This document shows, piece after piece, positions 57,524-64,000 of a stretch of DNA of 64,000 nt (the stretch's first letter is position 1; every line of letters begins with the position of its first letter). The notes beneath the pieces are model-generated. The model was not told where the DNA came from, made no database searches, and worked only from the letters and a program-made list of their open reading frames with translations. The translations under genes were made by a program, and so were the position numbers. The stretch is from Microbacterium sp. ET2. Its GTDB lineage: Bacteria; Actinomycetota; Actinomycetes; Actinomycetales; Microbacteriaceae. Location of the stretch: contig NZ_CP128170.1 of NCBI RefSeq assembly GCF_030347395.1, forward strand, positions 2,976,001 through 3,040,000, in the 5' to 3' direction.

Positions 57524-58469
57524 GCGGCCTCCCGCTGACGTGGATCCAGAAGGCGGTGGACGATGTCGACGACGAATCCGATGAGGAGGACGAAACCGGT
57601 GAGTATCAGCAGCTCGCCCTGGACCATGGGGAGGTCTCGGCGGTCGACGTCCTCCACCAGCATCCGTCCGATCCCGGGCAGGCTGAACAGCTGCTCGATG
57701 ATGACCGCCCCGACGACGATGCCGGCGACCTGGAGGCCGAGCACCGAGATCACCGAGAGGCCGACGTTGGGGAGGCCGTGTCGGATGAGCGCTGAGTTCC
57801 GGGTGAGACCCTTCGCCGCTGCGGTGCGGACATAGTCCTGTCCGATCGCCTGAAGCGTGGCGCTCCGGACGAAACGCAGCAGCATCGCGCCCTCGATGAC
57901 GCCGATGGTGAGCGCGGGGAGGATGAGGGCCCGGAGCGCGTCGGCGGGCTGACTCCAGCCGCCCCGGGGGAATCCCTGGGCGGGGAGCCAGCCGAGCCAC
58001 ACCGCGAAGACCACGACGAGCATCATCCCCGCCCACACCACCGGCACGGCGGCGAGGGCCTGGGCTCCGACGCTCAGCGCCGTGCCGTCGGCTCGCCCGC
58101 GGCGCAGGGCCGCGAGGACCCCGAGGGGGATGCTGAAGACCAGGGCGAAGAGGAGGGACAGGATGCCGAGCGGCACCGTCACGCGGGCCTTCTCGGCGAG
58201 CTCGGTGGTGACGCCGGTGCCGGTGTAGAGCGAGGTGCCGAGGTCGCCGCGGAACACCCCGCCGATCCAGTCGGCGTACTGCGCCCACAGTGGGGCATTC
58301 AGCCCGAGGCTCTCCCGGATGGCCGCGACCTGCTCGGGGGTGCCGTTGGTGCCCGCGATCTGCTGCGCGACGTCGCCGGGGAGAACCCGCAGGGTGAGGA
58401 AGATCAGCGCGCTGGCCACGAACAGCCCCAGCAGCAGCAGGGCTCCCGGGTCAGCGCGTATCGGATCAC
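57520..58469 (-). CDS. Peptide ABC transporter permease (DppB-like), 5' end frameshifted as sequenced
   Basis: The main frame gives a DppB-type permease: VASALIFLTLRVLPGDVAQQ, RVTVPLGILSLLFALVFSIP, AAAKGLTRNSALIRHGLPNV (EAA loop), DIVHRLLDPRQREAA. A GTG at 58419 starts that frame, but the true start is almost surely the GTG at 58469: it overlaps the stop of the substrate-binding protein gene (GTGA) and reads VIRYALTR, then the frame shifts so that the expected GALLLLGLFVASALIF continues in the other frame. One extra G at 58445-58447 (plus strand CCC) restores a full first helix. As sequenced, the permease begins mid-helix at 58419. Deletion in a G run, real or sequencing error, is the simplest explanation. 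Confidence 0.88.
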
Positions 58470-59971
58470 TCGCTCTTGGTCAGCTCTGCGAGGTTGAGGC
58501 GGGCGTTGACGTTGTCCGCGGGCATCCCGTCGATGCCCGTTGCGACCGCGCTCACCCCGGCCCAGTTGTAGAGCCAGTCAGCAGCGGAGTCCTCGGCGAC
58601 GATCCGAGCCGCCTCGGCGAGGAGGGCGTCGGCCTCGTCCTCGCTCGTGGCGCGCAGCGACTGGTCGTAGAGGTCCTGCACCTCGGGGTTGTCGTAGGTG
58701 AAGTAGTAGTCGGGGTTCGCCCAGTTCTCGAAGTCGCGGGGCTCGGCGTGGTTGACGTAGCTGAGCTCGTAGTCCTTGTTCGTGTACACGTCGTTGACCC
58801 AGACGCCGAAGTCGACGGCGTCGACCTCGAGGGTGATGCCGACCTCGTTGAGGTTCGACACCAGGATCTGCGGGATGGTCGTGCCGTAGAACGAGGGGAT
58901 CGTGAGGGTCAGTTCCAGGTCGTCGACGCCGGCCTCCTCCAGCAGGGCGCGGGCGGCCTCGGGGTCGTACGGTGCGGTGTCGCTGAGGTCTTCGTAGCCG
59001 GGGTCGGGCTCGGGAATGGGGCCGTAGAGCGTCTGGCCGGCGCCGACCGCCTCGACGATGGCGTCGTGGTCGATGGCCTGACGGATCGCCTGGCGCACGC
59101 GCTGGTCGTCCAGCGGTGCCGCCGTGCTGTTCATCGCCAGCACGCTCTTGTCGGTGGCGGTGCCGAGCACCACGGTCCAGTCGCCGTTCTGCTCGATCTG
59201 CTCGGTGAGGTTGGGATCGAACCCGGTGAGCACGTCCACCTCGCCCGCGGCGGCGGCGTTCACGGCCGCCTGGTCCTCGGCGATGTACTGGAACACCACC
59301 TCGCCGACGCCGGCGGCCTCGCCCCAGTAGGCGTCGTTGCGCGTGAGCGTGATGCTCGCCCCCTGCTGCCACTCGTCGAGGACGAACGGACCGGTGCCAT
59401 TGGCAGCGGTCTGGTAGTCGACGGTGTCGCCCTCCTTGAGGATGATCCCGGCGCGACCGGTGAGATTCCACAGCAGGCTCGAATCGGGCTCGGTGAGCGT
59501 GAGGGTCACCGTCTGCCCGTCGGCGGCGATCGATGCCACATTCGCCAGGCGAGAGGACTCCGCCCACTCCGGGGTGTCCTTCCGGGTCTGGAGCGACCAC
59601 ACGACATCCTGCGGGGTGAGTTCTTCACCGTCGTGGAAGGTGACGCCCTCTTCGACGGTGAAGGTGTAGGTCAGGCCGTCGTCCGAGACCTCCCAGTCAC
59701 TCGCGAGCGCCGGCACGACCTCCTGGTCGGTGGTCCTGGATACCAGGCCCTGGTAGACGTTGTCGATGAGGACCTGGTCCAGGGCCGCGCCGGTCGTCTG
59801 GCGGATGTCGAGGTTTCCGGGCTCGAGCACCAGTCGGACCGCCACGGACGCGTCGGGATCGGGCTCGCCCGTCGTCGTCGGTGCCGGGTCGGCGGAGGAG
59901 GTGCAGCCGGCGAGCACGAGGGCGGATGCAGCGAAGAGGGCGGTGGCGGCCAGTGCCGTACGGCGAAGCAT
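58466..59971 (-). CDS. Peptide ABC transporter substrate-binding lipoprotein (DppA-like)
   Basis: 501 residues of family 5. Signal sequence ends in LVLAGC (lipobox Cys22), anchoring the protein to the membrane exterior. The SBP_bac_5 domain is seen in YTFTVEEGVTFHDGEELTPQ and the ligand-binding region follows to the C-terminus. The ATG is preceded by gaaaggaa. A -10 box TAGGCT on the minus strand (60047-60052) gives a ~75-nt leader with an 8-bp hairpin near 59988-60012. It is the first gene of the importer unit. Confidence 0.93.
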   Translation of the reverse strand: MLRRTALAATALFAASALVLAGCTSSADPAPTTTGEPDPDASVAVRLVLEPGNLDIRQTTGAALDQVLIDNVYQGLVSRTTDQEVVPALASDWEVSDDGLTYTFTVEEGVTFHDGEELTPQDVVWSLQTRKDTPEWAESSRLANVASIAADGQTVTLTLTEPDSSLLWNLTGRAGIILKEGDTVDYQTAANGTGPFVLDEWQQGASITLTRNDAYWGEAAGVGEVVFQYIAEDQAAVNAAAAGEVDVLTGFDPNLTEQIEQNGDWTVVLGTATDKSVLAMNSTAAPLDDQRVRQAIRQAIDHDAIVEAVGAGQTLYGPIPEPDPGYEDLSDTAPYDPEAARALLEEAGVDDLELTLTIPSFYGTTIPQILVSNLNEVGITLEVDAVDFGVWVNDVYTNKDYELSYVNHAEPRDFENWANPDYYFTYDNPEVQDLYDQSLRATSEDEADALLAEAARIVAEDSAADWLYNWAGVSAVATGIDGMPADNVNARLNLAELTKSE

Positions 59972-59987
59972 GTGATTCCTTTCGGGA

Positions 59988-60052
59988 CGGCATCCGGGGG
60001 ACGGGGATGCCGGCAGGCTCGTGCGAGCGAGCCGCGGTGCGGATACAGCCTA
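59988..60052 (-). promoter_or_regulatory. dppA promoter and leader hairpin
   Basis: TAGGCT (minus strand, 60047-60052) is a -10 candidate. In the leader, cggcatcc and ggatgccg (59988-59995 and 60005-60012) form an 8-bp stem with a 9-nt loop. An inverted repeat aacgc-N7-gcgtt (60090-60106) lies further upstream, overlapping the stop codon of the upstream gene. Confidence 0.45.
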
Positions 60053-60104
60053 GGGAACCGTCGGGAGCCCTGCCGAACCCGCTACACCGAACGCAACAGA
60101 AGCG

Positions 60105-61067
60105 TTAATCCTTCCCAGCGACCCGTCGCACCTCCGAGGCGAGGGCGACGGGCGCGTCCTCCTGAAGATTGTGGCCGCCGGCGAGGGTGAGGACGGAGGC
60201 CGCGGGCACGCGCTCGCGGAACACATCGACGTCGGCGTTCGTGACGTAGCCGCGCTCGCCGCGGATCAGCTCCAGCGGGGCGCGCACGGCGGCGAGGTCT
60301 TCCCAACCCGCCTCGCCGAGCACCGCGGCCACGGCGTCGCTTCCCGCTGCCGCGCCGCGGTCGTCGGAGGGTCCGTCGCCCGCGGCGGATGCGGCGGCTG
60401 CGATGTGGGCGAAGTGGTGCTTCCACTCCACGCGCCCGTCGGCTCGGATGCGCGAGTTGAAGTAGACCCCGCGCGCGGCCTTCTCGCGCGTTCCGCCGCC
60501 GAGGCCGAACGCCATGGCCCTGTCGACGAGCTCGTCGCGGTCAGCCCAATCGGTGGGTCCGGAGAAGAACCGGCGGATCTCGGCGGCCCCGGCGTTCGGG
60601 TCGAGGCCCGGTGTGATGTCGATCACGACCAGGCGCTCGACGAGCTCGGGGCGGGTGGCGGCGACGGCGGCCGCGGTGAGACCGCCGAGCGACTGTCCGA
60701 CGAGCACCTGCGGACGAGCGGTCCAGGCGGTCATCGCCGTGGCGACGTCGGGAGCCAGTACCCGTCCGACATAGGCGGCGTCATCCCGCCACGACGAATC
60801 GCCATGACCGGGCAGGTCGATCGCGAGGGCAGGAATCCCCAGGGCGATGACGGTGGTGTCCCAGGTGTGGGCGTTCAGGCCCGCGCCGTGGAGGAACGTC
60901 ACCACGGGGCGGTCGCCGGGGGCATCGAACCACCAGCGCAGTCCGCTGACGACCCGACCGTCGGGAAGGTCGATCCGAAGGCGCTCACCGTGGGGGAGCG
61001 GGCCCGGCAGACCGGCGTCGGCGGCCTGGGCGGGGAGGAATGAGAACTCATCGGCGGGTTCGGTCAC
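60105..61067 (-). CDS. Alpha/beta hydrolase
   Basis: 320 residues. TFLHGAGLNAHTWD (oxyanion), the nucleophile elbow VGQSLGGLTAAAV, and the C-terminal catalytic His in AGGHNLQEDAP. A cap region (~150-220) is present. Substrate unknown; resembles esterases or C-C hydrolases. The start is a GTG. It is divergent from the AhpD-like gene. Confidence 0.87.
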   Translation of the reverse strand: MTEPADEFSFLPAQAADAGLPGPLPHGERLRIDLPDGRVVSGLRWWFDAPGDRPVVTFLHGAGLNAHTWDTTVIALGIPALAIDLPGHGDSSWRDDAAYVGRVLAPDVATAMTAWTARPQVLVGQSLGGLTAAAVAATRPELVERLVVIDITPGLDPNAGAAEIRRFFSGPTDWADRDELVDRAMAFGLGGGTREKAARGVYFNSRIRADGRVEWKHHFAHIAAAASAAGDGPSDDRGAAAGSDAVAAVLGEAGWEDLAAVRAPLELIRGERGYVTNADVDVFRERVPAASVLTLAGGHNLQEDAPVALASEVRRVAGKD

Positions 61068-61106
61068 GCGGCCATTCTGCCTCAGGCCCGCTTACGGCCG
61101 CGCGGG

Positions 61107-61112
61107 TAGGCT
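61107..61112 (+). promoter_or_regulatory. -10 box of the AhpD-like gene (leaderless)
   Basis: TAGGCT ends 6 nt before the ATG at 61119. Confidence 0.55.
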
Positions 61113-61118
61113 GACGCC

Positions 61119-61604
61119 ATGACCGCGGAACAGCGCGTACACCTGGCGAAGTCGGCTCCCCCCGCCTACACCTCGCTCGCGGGCCTGGCGAAGCAGGTCG
61201 GGGCGATCGCGGCCGAGGCCGGCATCGATGACCGCCTCAAGGAGATCGTGCAGATCCACGTCTCCCAGCTCAACGGCTGCGCATACTGTGTGCGCGTGCA
61301 CGTGGAGAAGGGGCTGAAAGCGGGGCTCGATGCCGACGTCGTCGCACAGATCGCGACGTGGCGCGATTCGGGCGTCTTCTCCGAGCGCGAACGGGCAGGG
61401 CTGGAGCTGGCCGAGGCCTTCACCTTCATCCACGACGACGGGATCCCCGACGACGTCTACGACCGCGTCGGGGGCGTCCTGAGCGAGGCCGAGTACGTCG
61501 CCCTCAGCTGGATCCTCATCTCCATCAACGCCTTCAACCGCCTCGCCATCGCCGGGCGGTATCCGGTCGCGTCGCGGGAGACCAGCGCGGCGACCGCGCG
61601 ATGA
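61119..61604 (+). CDS. Carboxymuconolactone decarboxylase / AhpD-like alkylhydroperoxidase
   Basis: 161 residues. All-helical CMD domain with the redox motif NGCAYCVRVH (Cys54, Cys57, His61), as in AhpD, which reduces hydroperoxides or recycles peroxiredoxin. It is more likely an antioxidant than a decarboxylase. Its stop overlaps the start of the phosphatase gene (ATGA). Confidence 0.88.
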   Translation: MTAEQRVHLAKSAPPAYTSLAGLAKQVGAIAAEAGIDDRLKEIVQIHVSQLNGCAYCVRVHVEKGLKAGLDADVVAQIATWRDSGVFSERERAGLELAEAFTFIHDDGIPDDVYDRVGGVLSEAEYVALSWILISINAFNRLAIAGRYPVASRETSAATAR

Positions 61605-62386
61605 CCTCGGGCGACCCGCACGTCCCCGGCAGCGTCAACCTCCGCGACACCGGGGGGCTCCCGGCCGGCCGCGGCAGGACGCGGTTCGGCGTCCTCTTCC
61701 GGTCGGGGAATCTCGCTCAGCTGCACGACGACGGGGTCTCAGCGATCGGTCGACTGGGTATCCGCACCATCGTCGACCTCCGCGCCCACGACGAGGTCGC
61801 GCACGCCCCGAGCCGAATCGACTCGCTGCCGGTCGCCACGGCCCATGTGCCGCTCTTCCTCGGCTCGGTGACCTCGTTCTTCTCGCAGGACATGAGCCTG
61901 TCCGACATGTACCGTTCGCTCGCCGAGGAATCGGGTGAGCAGATCGTGGCCGCGATCCGCGCCGTCCTCGGTGATCCCCCCGCCCTGGTCCACTGCACGG
62001 TGGGGAAGGATCGCACCGGGGTCACTGTCGCCATCGCGCTCGCCGCGGCGGGCGTCGACCGCGAGGCGATCATCGCCGACTACGCCCGCACCGAGGGGCT
62101 GCTGCCCGAGTGGCGCAACCGCGACATCGTGGCGCGGCTGAAGCAGCGGCATCCCGAAGCCGTTCATCTGGAGGAACTGGCCACCCGGTCTCCGGCGCCG
62201 GTGATGCGCGCGTTCCTCGACGACCTGGAGAAGCGGTACGGGTCGGCGGCCGGCTTCCTCCTGGCGCACGGGCTGACCGATCAGGAGGTGCAGCGGCTTC
62301 GCGGCGTGTTGGTGGAGGAGGATGGCACCGTCGCCGAGCGCGCCGCCGCCGCCGAGAAAGACCTCGCGTCGAACGATTCAGGTTAG
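61601..62386 (+). CDS. Tyrosine-protein phosphatase, PtpB-like
   Basis: 261 residues. The N-terminal NLRDTGGLPAGRG and FRSGNLAQL are typical of this family. The phosphate-binding loop HCTVGKDRTG has the nucleophile Cys132 and Arg138 (CX5R). Relatives include PtpB of Mycobacterium tuberculosis and inositide or tyrosine phosphatases. It is co-transcribed with the AhpD-like gene. The stop codon TAG forms part of a DtxR/IdeR-type iron box serving the next gene. Confidence 0.88.
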   Translation: MTSGDPHVPGSVNLRDTGGLPAGRGRTRFGVLFRSGNLAQLHDDGVSAIGRLGIRTIVDLRAHDEVAHAPSRIDSLPVATAHVPLFLGSVTSFFSQDMSLSDMYRSLAEESGEQIVAAIRAVLGDPPALVHCTVGKDRTGVTVAIALAAAGVDREAIIADYARTEGLLPEWRNRDIVARLKQRHPEAVHLEELATRSPAPVMRAFLDDLEKRYGSAAGFLLAHGLTDQEVQRLRGVLVEEDGTVAERAAAAEKDLASNDSG

Positions 62387-62410
62387 GCAACCCTTCCTCG
62401 GCGGTATAGT
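62378..62410 (+). promoter_or_regulatory. Iron box (DtxR/IdeR type) and -10 box of the SIP-domain gene
   Basis: TCAGGTTAGGCAACCCTTC (62378-62396) matches 14 of 19 positions of the consensus TTAGGTTAGGCTAACCTAA and keeps its AGGTTAGGC core. A -10 box TATAGT follows at 62405-62410, so the box covers the -35 region. DtxR/IdeR with iron would repress the gene and release it in iron starvation. Confidence 0.65.
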
Positions 62411-62419
62411 GGTGGGGTC

Positions 62420-62896
62420 ATGTCGAAGATCATCCCGTCGCTCACCGAGCACAACACCGCCGCGTGCCGTTCCTCGCGGCACACGCGTGTGCAGCATGTG
62501 ATCGCCGCCGACGAATCGTCGTTGGTCGAGCTCGAGACGCTGCTGGCGACCCTCCCGCTGTGCTCGACCGGACGGGTATTCATCGAGATCCCCGACGACG
62601 CCTCCCGCAGCGACATCGCTGTTCCGCCGCGGATGGTGCTCACCTGGCTCGATCGCTCGCGCCGCAGCGGCGCACCCGGCACGGGGCGCGGCTGCGCCTC
62701 GGGCGAGGCTCTGTCCCGCGCGGTGATCGCGTGGGCCGACGAGATGCTCTGCGACGACGGCGACGCCACGCGCATTCATCTGCTGGGCGGCTACCTCGGG
62801 ACCGTCGACATCGTCGAACACCTCACCGGGGTGCGCGGGATCGACCCCTCGCACATCTACACGCCGGCTCGCTACGGCCTCAGCTCCGCGCGCTGA
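62420..62896 (+). CDS. SIP (siderophore-interacting) domain protein, stand-alone
   Basis: 158 residues. It matches the C-terminal half of siderophore-interacting flavoproteins (VQHVIAADESSLVELETLLA, GRVFIEIPDD, MVLTWLDRS, IHLLGGYLGTVDIVEHL), which bind NAD(P)H. The FAD-binding N-terminal domain of typical SIPs (about 280 residues in total) is missing, so a separate flavin partner or another function is possible. An iron box lies before it. The last 17 bp overlap the convergent small metalloprotein gene. Confidence 0.82.
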   Translation: MSKIIPSLTEHNTAACRSSRHTRVQHVIAADESSLVELETLLATLPLCSTGRVFIEIPDDASRSDIAVPPRMVLTWLDRSRRSGAPGTGRGCASGEALSRAVIAWADEMLCDDGDATRIHLLGGYLGTVDIVEHLTGVRGIDPSHIYTPARYGLSSAR

Positions 62897-63305
62897 CGCG
62901 TCCGGGCCGGCGCGGAAGGTAGCGGCCGTCCTCCAGGCCCGCCTGGATCTCGAAGCGGTTGCGCAAAGGATCACGCCCCGCCAGCAGGTAGAGGACGGGC
63001 ATGAGGAACCCGTACCGGCGCCACTGTCGCTTATGCACCGCCTCGTGCGTGAGGAGCGGGTCGTCGATCGTGCCCGTGCCGGTGAGGAAGCAGTCGCCGA
63101 CGCACACTCCGCCGCGCGCGAAGGTCCACTTCGGCATGCCGCGGAAGACGAGCAGACCACCCCGGCGCTCGACCCTGCCGGTGCTCCACAGCGCGCCCCA
63201 CACGCGGCCGAGGGCGCACCCGTAGAGGTACCCGAGGTAGCTGACCGGCGAGTCGAGAAGAACGGAAGGGATGAACCGGTCGGGGTCTGTGCGGTCGTCG
63301 CTCAC
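62880..63305 (-). CDS. Small protein with HExxH motif, function unknown
   Basis: 141 residues from the GTG at 63305, overlapping the stop of the arginase-like gene (GTGA). It contains THEAVHKRQWRRYG (His87, Glu88, His91) and, 27 residues after His91, a candidate third ligand Glu119 in NRFEIQAGLEDG; the arrangement HExxH ... NxFExxA resembles small gluzincin-like metalloproteins. No signal peptide or protease domain is recognised. Such proteins are often labelled Fe-S oxidoreductases in databases, which the motif does not support. The frame is open to 63806 but the upstream part is antisense overlap. Confidence 0.75.
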   Translation of the reverse strand: MSDDRTDPDRFIPSVLLDSPVSYLGYLYGCALGRVWGALWSTGRVERRGGLLVFRGMPKWTFARGGVCVGDCFLTGTGTIDDPLLTHEAVHKRQWRRYGFLMPVLYLLAGRDPLRNRFEIQAGLEDGRYLPRRPGRVSARS

Positions 63306-64000
63306 GCCAACGCCCCGACGATGCGCAGGATCGCGCCGAGATCGTCGACGGCGACCTCGGGTTCGCTCGGGGAGAACTCGGTGAGTGTCGCTCCCGCGAG
63401 GGGGAGGCGGGCGCGCACGGCGCGGATCGTGCCGACGACCTGCTCCACGGTGGCTCCGAAGGGCACCGGATGACTCACCCCGCTGATCAGCCCTGGGTCG
63501 AGCACGTCGAGGTCGACGTGGATGTACACGCGGCTCGCCCCGGTCGCAGCCACCGCCTCGGCGACGGCTTCGGGGTCGGCGAGGGTTTCGGCGCCGAGGA
63601 GGGTGATCCCGGATGCCGGGGCGAAGTCCTCCTCCTCGGGGTCGAATTCGCGGGTTCCCGCGAGGATCACGCGATCCGCCGGCAGCGGCGGGTTCAGAGC
63701 CAGCCCCACGGGGGCGTCGCCGAGGAGCGCACGCACGACCATGCCGTGGAACGCGCCGCTCGGCGAGGTCGACGGCGTCTGCAGGTCGGCGTGAGCGTCG
63801 AGCCACAGGACGGTCACATCGGCGGTGTCGAGGGCAGCGAGGGAGGGGAGGGCGACCCCGCAGTCACCGCCGATCACGACCGCGGGCCCTTCGCCGTCGG
63901 CGACAGCGCGGGAGACAAGCTCGGCGATGCGGGTCAGCGAGCTGAATCTGCGCACTCCCGAGCCGAGCTCCTCGCCGGCCTCGGCGGGGACGTCGAGGAT
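63302..64000 (-). CDS. Arginase family protein (partial, 5' end beyond the window)
   Basis: 233 residues visible; the frame is open through the right edge, so the N-terminus is missing. The manganese ligands appear as GGDCGVALPSL, LWLDAHADLQ and HVDLDVLDPG. In the first motif the usual GGDH has Cys in place of His, seen in some actinobacterial arginase-like proteins. Possible activities are agmatinase, arginase or formimidoylglutamase. An internal GTG at 63955 would give a shorter product but interrupts the conserved fold. Confidence 0.85.
   Translation of the reverse strand: MLDVPAEAGEELGSGVRRFSSLTRIAELVSRAVADGEGPAVVIGGDCGVALPSLAALDTADVTVLWLDAHADLQTPSTSPSGAFHGMVVRALLGDAPVGLALNPPLPADRVILAGTREFDPEEEDFAPASGITLLGAETLADPEAVAEAVAATGASRVYIHVDLDVLDPGLISGVSHPVPFGATVEQVVGTIRAVRARLPLAGATLTEFSPSEPEVAVDDLGAILRIVGALA

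Overview
The window is high-GC, gene-dense actinobacterial chromosome, most likely from a Microbacterium-like member of the Microbacteriaceae. Several things point this way: MtrAB-LpqB, a WhiB1-type regulator with cysteines 9/37/40/46, a sigma-H/R factor with a zinc anti-sigma factor (RsrA type), the fused actinobacterial 2-oxoglutarate dehydrogenase (Kgd/OdhA), GuaB1, and many genes whose -10 box lies only 6-8 nt before the start codon (leaderless mRNAs). The genus is inferred from family resemblance, not from a search.

Layout. 1-3.6 kb: end of a Fur-type regulator, katG, and a convergent aquaporin. 3.8-9.3 kb: a minus-strand operon of DUF58, MoxR ATPase, DUF4350, DUF4129 and a membrane protein with a Pro/Gly/Tyr-rich tail. 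9.4-32.2 kb: the conserved actinobacterial block mtrA-mtrB-lpqB-comF-hpf ... secA ... Rv3235-like ... pdtaS, whiB1 ... rsgA-aroA, sigH-rsrA, which corresponds to the Rv3219-Rv3246 neighbourhood of Mycobacterium tuberculosis, with local insertions (PadR plus a coiled-coil protein, an aminotransferase, an SAF/CpaB-like plus MinD/CpaE-like pair). 32-39 kb: kgd, guaB1 and an aldehyde dehydrogenase. 39-46.4 kb: two CNNM/CorC proteins, an NAD(P)H-hydrate dehydratase, a GT87-like membrane protein, a thiamine-binding protein, an MFS exporter and a NUDIX hydrolase. 46.5-53.6 kb: metX and metY (methionine synthesis from O-acetylhomoserine) separated by a GAF histidine kinase and an SDR, then another SDR, ung and a GNAT. 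53.6-60 kb: a minus-strand peptide locus (dppABCDF-like importer, protealysin-like M4 protease, emfourin-type inhibitor). 60-64 kb: an alpha/beta hydrolase, AhpD-like and PtpB-like proteins, an iron-box-controlled SIP-domain protein, a small HExxH protein and a partial arginase-family enzyme.

The main anomalies are two probable single-base frameshifts, in mtrB and in the dppB-like permease, both explained by loss of one G from a G run. Other notable points are an iron box before a stand-alone SIP domain, a SigH/SigR-type promoter overlapping aroA, two exact DnaA boxes before the SAF gene, two minisatellites flanking the PdtaS-type kinase, a perfect palindrome before the MFS gene, and a relic of a serine-hydrolase gene next to metX. 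No gap between genes exceeds 300 bp. I see no tRNA, rRNA, CRISPR, insertion sequence or prophage. No clearly undescribed system stands out; the best candidates for new biology are the SAF/ATPase pair with its DnaA boxes and the protealysin-emfourin-importer locus.
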